From: a virus | IMG/VR virus record: IMGVR_UViG_3300017674_000012 | Span: 1-37,920 of that record | Length of the DNA: 37,920 nucleotides | Strand: one strand, 5' to 3' | In this document: piece after piece, positions 8,788-17,137 of the stretch | Layout of the letters: the number at the start of each line of letters is the position of its first letter | Position numbering within the stretch: position 1 is the stretch's first letter | The notes under the pieces: model-generated | Told to the model about the DNA's origin: nothing | Database searches by the model: none | The model's input: only the letters and a program-made list of their open reading frames with translations | Translations under genes and position numbers: made by a program

Positions 8788-9071
8788 CGATAACTAGCAA
8801 CAACATTTACAATCCCTTCACTGGAAACCTCCAGCTTACTTATTAACAGCCCATCATTTTCAAATTGACGCTGTATCTCCTGATACAAATCGCCAATGTT
8901 ATCATCAACCAAATAATTTGTTAGTCCAACTCCAGTTTTCGGATATTGGCGCAGCTCACCTTTTTCAAGCCCCATCAAAAGCTGCTGATGTTGTAAGTCG
9001 CTGTCGCCAACTACAAAATCACCGCCCTCGATGCGCAAATCAAAATCAGTATCGAGTAAGTAATCTGTCAT
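8784..9071 (-). CDS. Baseplate wedge protein, gp25/gpW-like (Mu gp46 counterpart)
   Basis: This 95-residue protein has the size and pattern of the T4 gp25/P2 gpW family: an N-terminal DFDLRIEGGDFVVGDSDLQHQQ segment, GELRQYPKTGVGL in the middle, and an ISKLEVSSEGIVNVVASY beta strand at the end. Members are part of the wedge core that triggers sheath contraction. It lies directly after the spike gene, as in Mu and P2. Confidence 0.78.
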   Translation of the reverse strand: MTDYLLDTDFDLRIEGGDFVVGDSDLQHQQLLMGLEKGELRQYPKTGVGLTNYLVDDNIGDLYQEIQRQFENDGLLISKLEVSSEGIVNVVASYR

Positions 9072-9072
9072 C

Positions 9073-9591
9073 TCAATGCAAAAATCTTTGATCTGTTAAA
9101 TCCTCAAAATCGGGTAGCTCATCCGCTGCTACTGCAGCTTGCAATGCCGCTTGAAAAGAGCTTGGAGCACCGCTGCCGGCTTCAGCAATAGGCGCTCCAT
9201 TAATTACATTGATCAGATTGGTAAGCAGTGATTTTACTTTATCCAATTCCGTCTTCAGCTTGTCTTCCCAAATCACTACCGGTCCGTTTAAACCACCAAA
9301 CGACAGCACTCGAACGACCTTAGAACACTTCAGCACAAACCGATCGCTTTCGTTGTTGGATATCAATCCTACCAAAACCGTACTTCCTACTTCCGGAATC
9401 TCCACCAACCCATCAACTATTTCCTCATCGATGGAAGCTTTCAGGCGCACATCTGGAATTTCTGTTTCGTCAAACAGAGTAACCACACATGACAAGTTCA
9501 CTTCATTCACACTAACTACAGTAGCCGGCACGCATTGGATTGCTCCTTTAAATGCACTTTTCATGCGCTCAAATATTTCCTTATCACTCAT
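9073..9591 (-). CDS. Baseplate spike protein, gpV/gp45-like OB-fold
   Basis: This 172-residue protein has an N-terminal OB-fold-like region (about residues 20-95: CVPATVVSVN..LSCVVTLFD..EIPDVRL..and GSTVLVGLISNNESDRFVLKCS). This is the pattern of central spike proteins that pierce the outer membrane. After a helical stretch it ends in a short low-complexity tail. It lies between hub and gp25-like genes, as in Mu (gp44-gp45-gp46). Confidence 0.72.
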   Translation of the reverse strand: MSDKEIFERMKSAFKGAIQCVPATVVSVNEVNLSCVVTLFDETEIPDVRLKASIDEEIVDGLVEIPEVGSTVLVGLISNNESDRFVLKCSKVVRVLSFGGLNGPVVIWEDKLKTELDKVKSLLTNLINVINGAPIAEAGSGAPSSFQAALQAAVAADELPDFEDLTDQRFLH

Positions 9592-9593
9592 AC

Positions 9594-10616
9594 CTAAGCG
9601 CTTACTTTTATACCTGGAGAAATTTCCCTGCGCGCACCTCTCACACTGAAAGTTGTTAATACCGAATCAATAATGTAGCTGCCGGCACGGACTTCACCAT
9701 AGCGCGGGTCCTTCAGCTCCGTGATCATCAGTGGCTCAGCGTATGGATATAGGAAGGTTCTAAATTCGCCTTCAAAGCCTGTGAACTTATACTTCTCCAG
9801 ATCATTTTTAGCAAGATTCAGAAGCTCGGATTCATTGCTTACATTATAGTAATGAACTGTTCGAAGCTCTCCGGAAGCATCACCAACAATTTCTTTTGTT
9901 TCTACTTTCTTATTCTGCTTGGTAATTCCGATTGGCTTAATTCGAATCTGCGTATCCTCATTCTTACGATAGGTCAAATCACTATCAATAACATTCCATG
10001 CCAGGCTGTGCCTTACTGTACCATAAGTCTTTTGATAAGACAAACCGGTAAAAAGTGTCTTACCTTTGAAGTAGGAAGCTAACCCAAAATGATCACGTAT
10101 CTTTTCCAATGCTGTAGCTGCATTGTTCCCACTTTGGATAACAAAACCCTCCGTAAAATTCACTTCCGGAAGATCACGGCTCAAGTCAAGTGCAGCAGCA
10201 GGAAATTTCTTATTAACCTCATCAACCAGGTAAGCAACCACATCTTTCAGCGTAGCCTTATCTGCTACACTCCAGCTTTTTCTTACCGGAGTCCTCTTCA
10301 AGTACCAAACGCTATCCTCACATTCTATTTCAAATGGAATGTTTGGCTTAATGCGACTTACAATTCCTTCAAACTCCGTATGCTCAGCCAAGCCCAGGTA
10401 CTTCAGCTTAACGATTACCGGATCACCTACCTTGATGAAGCTTTCAAGCGTATTGCTTTTTAAATCAGGGCTGCGCACAAGCTTAGGAAGTTGAATAGTA
10501 CAAGTATCACCCAACTTGCGCCAGCTCTTCTCTATCTTCACCTCGTGACACTGGAGAAAGCGATAACTGCCTACGGTTATGTCACAGAACAAAACAAACA
10601 TGAGTATTAATTTCAT
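9594..10616 (-). CDS. Baseplate hub protein, gpD/gp27-like (Mu gpP/gp44 counterpart)
   Basis: This 340-residue protein has the pattern of contractile-tail hub proteins: an opening beta hairpin (ITVGSYRFLQCHEVKIEKSW), a DTCTIQLPKLV strand, a GDPVIVKLKYLG strand, an FEGIVSRIKP segment, and a later domain with IRDHFGLASYFKGKTLFTGL. The hydrophobic N-terminus is probably part of the first strand rather than a signal peptide. The ATG overlaps the upstream stop (ATGA). In the virion it would form the trimer holding the spike. Confidence 0.75.
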   Translation of the reverse strand: MKLILMFVLFCDITVGSYRFLQCHEVKIEKSWRKLGDTCTIQLPKLVRSPDLKSNTLESFIKVGDPVIVKLKYLGLAEHTEFEGIVSRIKPNIPFEIECEDSVWYLKRTPVRKSWSVADKATLKDVVAYLVDEVNKKFPAAALDLSRDLPEVNFTEGFVIQSGNNAATALEKIRDHFGLASYFKGKTLFTGLSYQKTYGTVRHSLAWNVIDSDLTYRKNEDTQIRIKPIGITKQNKKVETKEIVGDASGELRTVHYYNVSNESELLNLAKNDLEKYKFTGFEGEFRTFLYPYAEPLMITELKDPRYGEVRAGSYIIDSVLTTFSVRGARREISPGIKVSA

Positions 10617-11233
10617 TGTACACTTTCACTACGTTCTACTAATTCTAAATCAACCAACTCATCGCTCGTGCCGATGATCTCATAAGGCTGCACAGCCATG
10701 CCCCGGCATTCAGGAAAATCAAAATCATAAATTGCAATCTGAGTTATACCCCACATAGTAAGTATCGCATTCTCTATTGCAACACTTCCTGATTGAGTAA
10801 CAACTTCACGCAAAGCCCTCAGCTGCTCTTCCGGATAATCGTCCGGGTCATTTTCATTGATCAGCAAACCACGAATTCGAATGTTGTAATTGTTGAGATT
10901 GATTTCCTCCAGCACATTTTGACGGTTCAAAAATCCGACCGGGTCCAACCTTGTAATTTTGGTTTCAATGATCTCTTTACCACCTCGTATTCGAATGGTT
11001 GGCTCATTGGGCAATTGATAGCCGGCAATCTTTGTAGGCATTGAAAATTCAGTGCCACTAATTCCACTTGAAAACTTGAAAGCACCACGCAGGGCCCTGG
11101 CAGTTCCAACTGGAGATAATTTGACCTGCTTACTATCCAATACAAGCGTAGGATAAGGTGGGCGCAGCGTACCAAAAAAGGTAGTGTACACCTGGCTTAG
11201 ATCATATTGTATACCTTGTTGTCCCGGTGTCAT
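10613..11233 (-). CDS. Tail/baseplate protein between tape measure and hub (DUF6046-like)
   Basis: This 206-residue protein occupies the place of Mu gpN, between tape measure and hub. It shows a beta-rich region with KIAGYQLPNEPTIRIRGGKEIIETKI and the helix-strand RQNVLEEINLNNYNIRIRGLLIN, which I associate with the DUF6046 family of Bacteroidota phages. It overlaps both neighbours by 4 bp (ATGA), so translation of the three genes is coupled. It probably links tube and hub; the assignment rests on position. Confidence 0.55.
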   Translation of the reverse strand: MTPGQQGIQYDLSQVYTTFFGTLRPPYPTLVLDSKQVKLSPVGTARALRGAFKFSSGISGTEFSMPTKIAGYQLPNEPTIRIRGGKEIIETKITRLDPVGFLNRQNVLEEINLNNYNIRIRGLLINENDPDDYPEEQLRALREVVTQSGSVAIENAILTMWGITQIAIYDFDFPECRGMAVQPYEIIGTSDELVDLELVERSESVQ

Positions 11234-12855
11234 TGTGCCTGTGCGTAGTTAGCTGAGTTCACCACTTCAATCATTTTTTCAACTGCCACCTTCTTCATCT
11301 TATCCATCAGGCCATTGATTTCCATCTCACCATTTACTTTCTCAATATTGCCAATGCCATTAAGCGTGGATATGTTAATCGTCACATTGATGGCCTGCTT
11401 GCCACCACCGGTGATCTTGTCGGTTCCGTCTTTTTCTTTTTTGGATTTACCCTTAGTAGGTTCAGTTAATTCACCAAAAGAGTTACCAACACCACCACGC
11501 ATAGCTAAAAGCAATTTTTTTGCTGCTTCGCTACGATTGTTACTACTATTAAATTTGGTATACGCTTCCGTAGTCTCCTTTATTTTCTTACCCAACTTAT
11601 CAATATCATCGATTCTATTTTTGATATCGTCTTCACTCAGTTTATCACTGCCAATAAGCCGATCAAATACGGACGATTGAGATATTTTACCTGTGTTGAT
11701 TTCGTCTTGTAGTTTGTCAATTTCTTTTCGCCATCCTCCTATCTGCTTAAAATCCTTTTCAATATTTCTTTCAGCTGCCATGGAAGCAAATTCCAAAGAA
11801 GACAACTTATCTTTCACTTTACTGTCACTTAGTTTAGCTGATTTACCTGAAGAAAAATCACTTCCTAATTCAGGAAATTGATCTAGTATTTTTTGTTCAA
11901 ACTCCTTTTCAAAAGGTGTTCCTTTATAACCTTGATAGCTTTCATAAAGAGCCGAAAGCTCTCCACGTGCGTTGGTTTGTTTTTTGAATCCGGATATCGA
12001 AGATTTGATATCGCCATGATCCAACACTTTTATAATTTTATCTAACAGAGGCGACCATAGCCGATTGATGTTTTCACCAACTTGTGTAAAGGCTATTTCC
12101 AGCTTATCGGCCACAGTACTCATCTTACCTTCCACCGTTTGGCTTTGCTTATCCATCATGCCAAAAAACCTTCCACCTTCGCTGGTCGCACTTATAAAAG
12201 CGGCTTCTACCATTTTGGCAGAGATAGCTCCTTCTTCCATTTTCTTTTTCAGCTCGCCAATACTGAGTCCCGTTTTCTCACTGATTACCTGTAGTGGATT
12301 AAACCCACTATTTACCATTTGGAGAAGATCTTGCCCCATCAGTCTTCCTGCAGCCTGGCTTTGTGCAAAAGCGAGGGATAGCAGGCGAAGGCGTTCTGAG
12401 TTACCACCGCTCACATCACCCAACATCCTTAGTGTAGGAATTATCTTTTTTGCCTCCACACCAAAGCCTAACAATGTCTTACCGCTCGCTTGCAAATCGC
12501 GCGAAGTAAAAGGTGTTACGTTGGCAAGAGCTATCGTGTCGTTCAGCATTTTATTTCCTGCCTCAGCTCCACCAAGCATTACCTCATAACTAATTCGTGT
12601 TTGTTCAAACTCACGCGCAAGCGCGCTGGCTTTTGTGATTCCCATAGAAAGGCCGGCAATTAGAGCCGCTGGTCCTAAATACCGAGTCACCCCACTCAGA
12701 GCCTCTGCAAAAAAGTTAGAGCTATTAGTCGCTTTGTTCATGCTTCCACTAAAGGCATCCACTTTACTCTTACCACTAGAAGCAGCATTAGCCAGCCGAC
12801 TAATTTTGTCGGTGGCCTGATCTTTTAAGCGTATGATGTATTCGTAGACTTTCAA
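11230..12855 (-). CDS. Tail tape measure protein
   Basis: The N-terminal half has the tape-measure domain: FEQTRISYEVMLGG, LANVTPFTSRDLQASGKTLLGFG, NSERLRLLSLAFAQSQAAGRLMGQDLLQM and NPLQVISEKTGLSIGELKKKM. A charged helical C-terminal half follows. I place the start at the TTG at 12855, because TTGA couples it to the stop of the frameshifted chaperone (12852-12854) and the coding then begins with LKVYEYIIRLKDQAT. An upstream ATG at 12933 would instead overlap the chaperone extension in another frame. At 541 residues the protein is short; if the usual relation holds, the tail is about 80 nm. Confidence 0.82.
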   Translation of the reverse strand: MKVYEYIIRLKDQATDKISRLANAASSGKSKVDAFSGSMNKATNSSNFFAEALSGVTRYLGPAALIAGLSMGITKASALAREFEQTRISYEVMLGGAEAGNKMLNDTIALANVTPFTSRDLQASGKTLLGFGVEAKKIIPTLRMLGDVSGGNSERLRLLSLAFAQSQAAGRLMGQDLLQMVNSGFNPLQVISEKTGLSIGELKKKMEEGAISAKMVEAAFISATSEGGRFFGMMDKQSQTVEGKMSTVADKLEIAFTQVGENINRLWSPLLDKIIKVLDHGDIKSSISGFKKQTNARGELSALYESYQGYKGTPFEKEFEQKILDQFPELGSDFSSGKSAKLSDSKVKDKLSSLEFASMAAERNIEKDFKQIGGWRKEIDKLQDEINTGKISQSSVFDRLIGSDKLSEDDIKNRIDDIDKLGKKIKETTEAYTKFNSSNNRSEAAKKLLLAMRGGVGNSFGELTEPTKGKSKKEKDGTDKITGGGKQAINVTINISTLNGIGNIEKVNGEMEINGLMDKMKKVAVEKMIEVVNSANYAQAQ

Positions 12856-13588
12856 AGCAATGGTCGATTTGTTAAACTCTGTTTCAACTCCTCTTGCCTT
12901 ACATACTCCAGCATCTTCACTGCCATGGCCCACTGCTCATCACTCATTGAGTCAGGGTCTTCGCGCAGATAGTATTTAATGCAAGCGTTTTTCTGAAGTA
13001 TCCAGGAGGCAGAGAGTATTTCTTCTGCCTCCTTTAAAACTTTTTTACCTCAACGTATTTTTTATTCTTAACCTCACGCACCTTCAGAAGAGCGGCCATG
13101 TATGCAGGAACATTTTTACGCAGTTCACTTAACTGATCCGCTTCTAAAGCGACACGCTCCAGCAAATAGATGTTGCTCAGCAGTGGTTTATCTTCCGCAT
13201 TGCGATCATCGGCATAAGCCAAGTCCATGCGGGTTGCCTTTCTTACCAGCAGTTTAAATCCATCAATAACAATTTCGCAATTGCCATTTTCAAGCTCTTC
13301 TACTATAGCTTCAGGAATGTCAATGAGATTATCAGTTTGTTGCTCAATGCCAACTTTAAAAGCATCATCTTTTTTCAAATCTTCATCGCCACCCAGCCAA
13401 CAGTTGGCTAGAAGGGAGTCAACCATTTGCCGCACGCCCTTTTGCCGGGCCGCGACTATAGCTTTCATTCTGTTAAAGTCTGTAGTGGGATCAAAAACGA
13501 AAACCGACTTACCATCGGCAATCAATTCGCGGCAGTTACCTTCTCCGTATTTGGCCTGCCATTCTTTTTTTTGCTCTTCTATATTCAT
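12852..13588 (-). CDS. Tail assembly chaperone, -1 frameshift product (long form)
   Basis: After Lys183 a -1 slip on the heptamer at 13040-13046 opens 62 further codons (13040 to 12855) ending at TGA 12852-12854, giving about 245 residues. The extension reads as protein: EAEEILSASWILQKNACIKY, then SDEQWAMAVKMLEYVRQEE, resembling the short helical GT-type domain that recruits the tail tube protein. The extension overlaps the tape measure start by one codon. No ATG with a reasonable leader begins this frame, which argues against an independent gene. Confidence 0.82.
13004..13046 (-). other. Programmed -1 ribosomal frameshift signal (slippery site plus hairpin)
   Basis: On the minus strand the zero-frame codons GTA AAA AAG contain the canonical heptamer A AAA AAG (13046 to 13040). 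Six nucleotides later comes a perfect 10-bp stem, AGGAGGCAGA (13033-13024) with TCTGCCTCCT (13013-13004), around a 10-nt loop. Heptamer, spacing and stem match the standard bacterial stimulatory layout. The stop codon of the short form lies between heptamer and stem. Confidence 0.88.
13034..13588 (-). CDS. Tail assembly chaperone, short form
   Basis: This 184-residue protein precedes the tape measure gene and follows the tube gene, the place of Mu gp41. It has acidic and helical segments with NGNCEIVIDGFKLLVRKATR in the middle. The zero-frame product ends VEVKKF, and the heptamer A AAA AAG overlaps its last codons. As in lambda G/GT and Mu gp41-gp42, this short form would coat the tape measure protein together with a longer frameshifted form. 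The leader shares a 17-bp sequence with the early gene at 34408. Confidence 0.75.
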   Translation of the reverse strand: MNIEEQKKEWQAKYGEGNCRELIADGKSVFVFDPTTDFNRMKAIVAARQKGVRQMVDSLLANCWLGGDEDLKKDDAFKVGIEQQTDNLIDIPEAIVEELENGNCEIVIDGFKLLVRKATRMDLAYADDRNAEDKPLLSNIYLLERVALEADQLSELRKNVPAYMAALLKVREVKNKKYVEVKKF

Positions 13589-13619
13589 ACTGGTTGGGTT
13601 TAAAAAATTCTCTCAGTTG

Positions 13620-14057
13620 TTACACATTCCACTGAATATCACCAATGATAACCGGTAGCGTAATCTCAATTTTCTGATCGCCCTGGTTGACTGGCACTTC
13701 ACACTCGGTAAACTCGACATACTTTAAAATATCGGTAGTTATCCCTATGCTGTCTTCAGGCGCATAGGCAGCAATAATATCAAATGGCTTGATTCGTATC
13801 ACACCTCCACCGTCAACTCCCTGGCTTTGCATGAGAGCTCTCAATTCGGAAAATAGAACCTTTACCTCTCCTTCATAATTGATATTCCCACGACTACGTG
13901 CGATCGGTTTTTTGCCTGCTCCATGCACGTTGCTTTTCTCTTGCATTTCTTTGTACTTCAACCCGAGCAAACCTATAACAGGGCGCCCGAGCATTACTAC
14001 CTGCAAGTCCTTATACCCATACTCTTCCGAGTTAAATGATCCTATCAAGTCTGCCAT
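13620..14057 (-). CDS. Tail tube protein (Mu gpM counterpart)
   Basis: This 145-residue protein lies directly downstream of the sheath gene and before the chaperone, the fixed order of contractile tails. It has a beta-rich sequence with YEGEVKVLFSELRALMQSQG and a C-terminal strand KIEITLPVIIGDIQ. Tube proteins form the inner tube through which DNA passes. Size and position agree; motif recognition is weak. Confidence 0.72.
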   Translation of the reverse strand: MADLIGSFNSEEYGYKDLQVVMLGRPVIGLLGLKYKEMQEKSNVHGAGKKPIARSRGNINYEGEVKVLFSELRALMQSQGVDGGGVIRIKPFDIIAAYAPEDSIGITTDILKYVEFTECEVPVNQGDQKIEITLPVIIGDIQWNV

Positions 14058-14069
14058 AACTTTGTTTTT

Positions 14070-15269
14070 TTAAAGCTCAAATCCGAGGTCAATTACCAAT
14101 TGCTTTCCGTATCCTTTTGGGGTCACTCTTACCTTGATGGGAATAATGCCGGTAACAACAATATTTACCTGGGCACTGATTTCACTACTCACGCTGCTTA
14201 CCTCTTTATCCTTTCCCGGTTGATTGAAAGCTGAAAGCAGGGCTTTGTCAATTTTAGCCTGATAACTTTTTGCAATGGCCGCGAGTAAGAAGCCATCTTC
14301 ACCAACTTCTAAATCATCAAGGATTTCATCCACGTAGGTCTTTTGAGTGACAATGATGGCTTTGTCGATCACACGGCCCAGTGCTATGGAATCGTAGTCA
14401 TCGGTGGCCGGAGCAGCTGTTGGGTCATCATTGAAATAGTATCCATTGCGGTTTGGATACTTGCGCATGAAGATGTAACCCTTGTTATGAATTTGGTCAA
14501 TCTGACCACCGCTAACAATAGTGAATGTTTTGGTGTCAGTGGATTGATTGGTTAAAAAAGCTGCCTGGATACCTAAGTCACCATCTTTCACGCGACCGAT
14601 ATTTCTTTGCACCGGGTTAGCTGCAAGGCGTCCTATGACTAATCCGATAGAAGCATTTTTGCTACCGGAAACATCAGTGCCAATGCAGACAGCTACTGAA
14701 TTGAAAGCGCTTGCTTTCAGGTCTGAAAGAGAGCCGATAGTACCTTGAAAATCGCGGCCATCTAACACCGTTCTAAACGGCTTAAACTCGGCTCTGAATT
14801 CATTATGAAGAGCATGGGCTTTTGCTGCAGCTGCTATCACATCAGCATCCAATTGACCTGTGTATGTTGCAACATAGGCTCCGTCCGGAACGCGAGTAAC
14901 ACCAACTATTCGGATTCTGCCATCTGCATCGTTGAGAAGCTTTTTCAAAATCGAGTTAGCCGTATCACAAATGGTAGACATTGTGCTGGTCTTAGCCACA
15001 ATCATAATCCAAAGCTCTTTTCCGCTGCCAGCCTCAGCATAGAAGTCCTTAATCGTTTTCCAAACATTGGTAGTGTTGGTAACGTCATAGGCACTGGTAA
15101 TGCCAATCGCTTCAGCTTCAGCCAACGTAAACAACTGCTTACTCACACCCAGTGCCAAACCGGTTGCAGCAACACCGGTCATTACAATGCCGGCAACACC
15201 ATCCTCTGTGGTGATCACCGCATCAAGAGCTCCATTCGCTAAGGTTATTGAAATACCAGGTGCAGCCAT
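14070..15269 (-). CDS. Tail sheath protein (DUF2586-like, Mu gpL counterpart)
   Basis: This 399-residue protein starts with PGISITLANGALDAVI, a pattern I associate with the DUF2586 sheath family of Bacteroidota phages. Long alternating domains follow, and the C-terminal strand KVRVTPKGYGKQLVIDLGFEL corresponds to the sheath's donor strand. Its presence shows the virion is myovirus-like. It is followed 12 bp later by the tube gene. Confidence 0.82.
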   Translation of the reverse strand: MAAPGISITLANGALDAVITTEDGVAGIVMTGVAATGLALGVSKQLFTLAEAEAIGITSAYDVTNTTNVWKTIKDFYAEAGSGKELWIMIVAKTSTMSTICDTANSILKKLLNDADGRIRIVGVTRVPDGAYVATYTGQLDADVIAAAAKAHALHNEFRAEFKPFRTVLDGRDFQGTIGSLSDLKASAFNSVAVCIGTDVSGSKNASIGLVIGRLAANPVQRNIGRVKDGDLGIQAAFLTNQSTDTKTFTIVSGGQIDQIHNKGYIFMRKYPNRNGYYFNDDPTAAPATDDYDSIALGRVIDKAIIVTQKTYVDEILDDLEVGEDGFLLAAIAKSYQAKIDKALLSAFNQPGKDKEVSSVSSEISAQVNIVVTGIIPIKVRVTPKGYGKQLVIDLGFEL

Positions 15270-15294
15270 AAAGCTTTTATCTTAGTGTTAAAAA

Positions 15295-15780
15295 TTAGTT
15301 TCCTTTTGATTTACCTTTAGCAGCAGCAGCTTTCTGAGCCTTTGCGCTTGCAGCCTTGGTTTTATCTGCTTCAGGAGTTTTAGATGCTTCGGCTTCTGCA
15401 GCTTCTGCAGCTTTCGCATTCTCCTCGTCCTGAATTCTCACGCGCTCTTCCTCTGCAGCTTTCGCATCCTCTTCCTCCTGAATTCTCACGCGTTCGGCTT
15501 CTGCAGCTTTCTCAGCCTCCTCCTGCTCGATTCTCAGGCGCTCAGCTTCAGCAGCTGCTTGCTCCTTTTCAAAATCCTCATTCGAGAAATCGGATGGATC
15601 ATTGCGATATACCGGGATGAGCTTATCATCCGGATTTTTCTCCGTGAATTGCTTCTGATGGTTAAATCCATCGTGCATATTTTCCTTCAGGAAAACATTG
15701 CCATCGGTGGCAACAAAAATCACATCAGCGTTAGGGTAGTTGTCAAAGTACTCAGCGTACTTCTCGCGTAAGTCTTTCAT
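15295..15780 (-). CDS. Coiled-coil protein with 16-residue charged repeats
   Basis: The start is set at the ATG at 15780, which overlaps the spanin stop (ATGA). The protein has 161 residues. A globular N-terminus (about 1-70, VIFVATDGNVFLKENM) is followed by three 16-residue repeats of the type AEAERVRIQEEEDAKA (residues 77-124) and a Lys/Ala-rich tail. The repeats predict a long single helix or coiled coil. It stands between lysis and sheath genes. Its function is unknown; head-tail or scaffold roles are possible. Confidence 0.6.
   Translation of the reverse strand: MKDLREKYAEYFDNYPNADVIFVATDGNVFLKENMHDGFNHQKQFTEKNPDDKLIPVYRNDPSDFSNEDFEKEQAAAEAERLRIEQEEAEKAAEAERVRIQEEEDAKAAEEERVRIQDEENAKAAEAAEAEASKTPEADKTKAASAKAQKAAAAKGKSKGN
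15409..15552 (-). repeat. Three tandem 48-bp coding repeats
   Basis: Three imperfect 48-bp units encode the 16-residue charged helical repeats of the coiled-coil protein. Copy-number change between related phages is likely, as is usual for such repeats. Confidence 0.8.
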
Positions 15781-16373
15781 AGTTTTATTCGGTTGGTTTT
15801 TATAAAAAAAAAGAGAATTCCAGCAAGAAGGGTAAGCCCGGAAATCCATCGGCATACTTTATCGATCCATCGAGTTACATAGACAGGCACTTCTTTCTTT
15901 TCAGATGAGACTGAACTTTTGTAGTGGTATAACTCTTTGTCCAGGGCAATTGCGACAGCGGTCACACTATCACAATTTGATTTTGCCTCTATGTTGCCGG
16001 CAGCATCTATGCTTAGATCAACGGAGGAAGTTTTACTTTTCGCTTTCCATGTTTTAGGCTTAAACACCGGCACAACCTGATCAGGTTGTTTTGGGCAAGG
16101 ATTTGTTTTTTTTGTGCTATCAGGAAGGGAGGTTGTACGAAAGCCATCCCATTTAATCGAATTGAAATCAAGCTCTGCTTTTCCTTTTACGCTACTGGAG
16201 TCTTCTTTAACCGTTAACTTAACAGCCCGAGCAGTAGTACGTTCATAAGTACTATCATTCTTCTTGACTTCTGATGTGGAGGACACCACGCCAGGAGCGC
16301 GGCACCCCGCCACAATCAAAAGTACCCAACCAGTGAGCAGAAGAGATTTTAACATCGTTTGGATGGCTTTCAT
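15777..16373 (-). CDS. Unimolecular spanin (lipoprotein with C-terminal membrane span)
   Basis: This 198-residue protein has an N-terminal lipoprotein signal ending in the lipobox VAGC (Cys24) and a hydrophobic C-terminal span (about residues 176-191, ISGLTLLAGILFFF) followed by a short basic tail. A protein anchored in the outer membrane by lipid at one end and in the inner membrane at the other matches the u-spanin design of phage T1 gp11, which fuses the two membranes at lysis. It follows the lysin gene by one base, as spanins often do. Its middle region is charged and low in hydrophobicity, consistent with crossing the periplasm. Confidence 0.8.
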   Translation of the reverse strand: MKAIQTMLKSLLLTGWVLLIVAGCRAPGVVSSTSEVKKNDSTYERTTARAVKLTVKEDSSSVKGKAELDFNSIKWDGFRTTSLPDSTKKTNPCPKQPDQVVPVFKPKTWKAKSKTSSVDLSIDAAGNIEAKSNCDSVTAVAIALDKELYHYKSSVSSEKKEVPVYVTRWIDKVCRWISGLTLLAGILFFFIKTNRIKL

Positions 16374-16374
16374 T

Positions 16375-16923
16375 TTAAAATTCTTTTAATAGCGTGTAGG
16401 TAAAATACTTTTGACCGCTCAACTTGCAGAGAGCCATCAACTCAGAAAACTCTGCCGGATTATTTAGTACTTGACAGCCGGCACTCCAACTATCAATTGT
16501 TTTGCTTATTACCGTTTCACTGGCTCGATGGATGTTGATACCAAACAATCCCGTATCGAGCAAACTGGTTTCATCACTCTTGCCATCAAGATTTTTATCA
16601 CGGTGAACTGTGACCGGACGCACTTGCACCAAAGCCTCATATCGACCGCGATGCTTTCCAATCTCCCAACATCCTACATATTGTCGATCGGCCTGAAGGA
16701 CGGCCGCACCCTTTGGATTCAGCAGCTTAGTTAGCCAGCTTGCCCCTGGATTAGTGGTGCATGTAAACTCTTTCTTCTCAAGATTTGAAATCACATAAAG
16801 CTTATCGTCAAACTGATTTGGTAAGTCTGCTTTACTTCGAACTCCTACCAAGTGAAAAGAGAACCAACCTAAATTCAACTTTAGGCAGCGATCTTTTAAT
16901 TCGATATAAGAGTATGTTTTCAT
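16375..16923 (-). CDS. Endolysin candidate with L,D-transpeptidase-like (YkuD-related) catalytic motif
   Basis: This 182-residue protein has the motif GINIHRAS (His132) followed by SWSAGCQV (Cys150), the spacing and residues of the YkuD/L,D-transpeptidase active site (HG..x14-17..[ST]HGC). Phage versions use Ser-Ala/Leu-Gly-Cys. There is no signal peptide, so release would depend on the holin. The protein lies between the small membrane protein and the spanin. It could cleave L,D bonds in peptidoglycan and act as an endolysin; a structural cell-wall-modifying role is the alternative. Confidence 0.65.
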   Translation of the reverse strand: MKTYSYIELKDRCLKLNLGWFSFHLVGVRSKADLPNQFDDKLYVISNLEKKEFTCTTNPGASWLTKLLNPKGAAVLQADRQYVGCWEIGKHRGRYEALVQVRPVTVHRDKNLDGKSDETSLLDTGLFGINIHRASETVISKTIDSWSAGCQVLNNPAEFSELMALCKLSGQKYFTYTLLKEF

Positions 16924-16945
16924 TTTTTGCTTGAATGGAGGATTT

Positions 16946-17137
16946 CTAGCCTCCTAGTTTTTTATGAATCCACTTCAAAAGTTTGTTGGCGTAAAATCCA
17001 ACCACAGCTCCAATCACTGCCATTAATACTGTCTCTAAAAGATTATTGACAGTTATCAACCCAAGTACACTTCCTAGTACCGTGCCGACCGTTCCACCGA
17101 TCGTGCCTTCCATGTTATCAGCCAATTGCCCAGACAT
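16946..17137 (-). CDS. Holin candidate
   Basis: This 63-residue protein has two glycine-rich hydrophobic segments (about residues 13-31 and 35-52) and a basic C-terminus (KLLKWIHKKLGG). Size, two-span topology and position just upstream of the lysin and spanin fit a class II holin. No sequence family is recognised. Confidence 0.6.
   Translation of the reverse strand: MSGQLADNMEGTIGGTVGTVLGSVLGLITVNNLLETVLMAVIGAVVGFYANKLLKWIHKKLGG

Noticed and set aside
9594-10616. Signal peptide at the start of the hub protein
   Set aside because: The hydrophobic start lacks a charged n-region and cleavage site and leads directly into the first strand of a hub protein.
12853-12933. Tape measure start at the ATG at 12933
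   Set aside because: This part is coding in another frame for the chaperone extension. The TTGA overlap at 12855 gives a better coupled start.
16946-17137. Major coat-like or glycine-zipper bacteriocin
   Set aside because: Location next to lysin and spanin with two spans fits a holin better, and no leader or export signal was seen.
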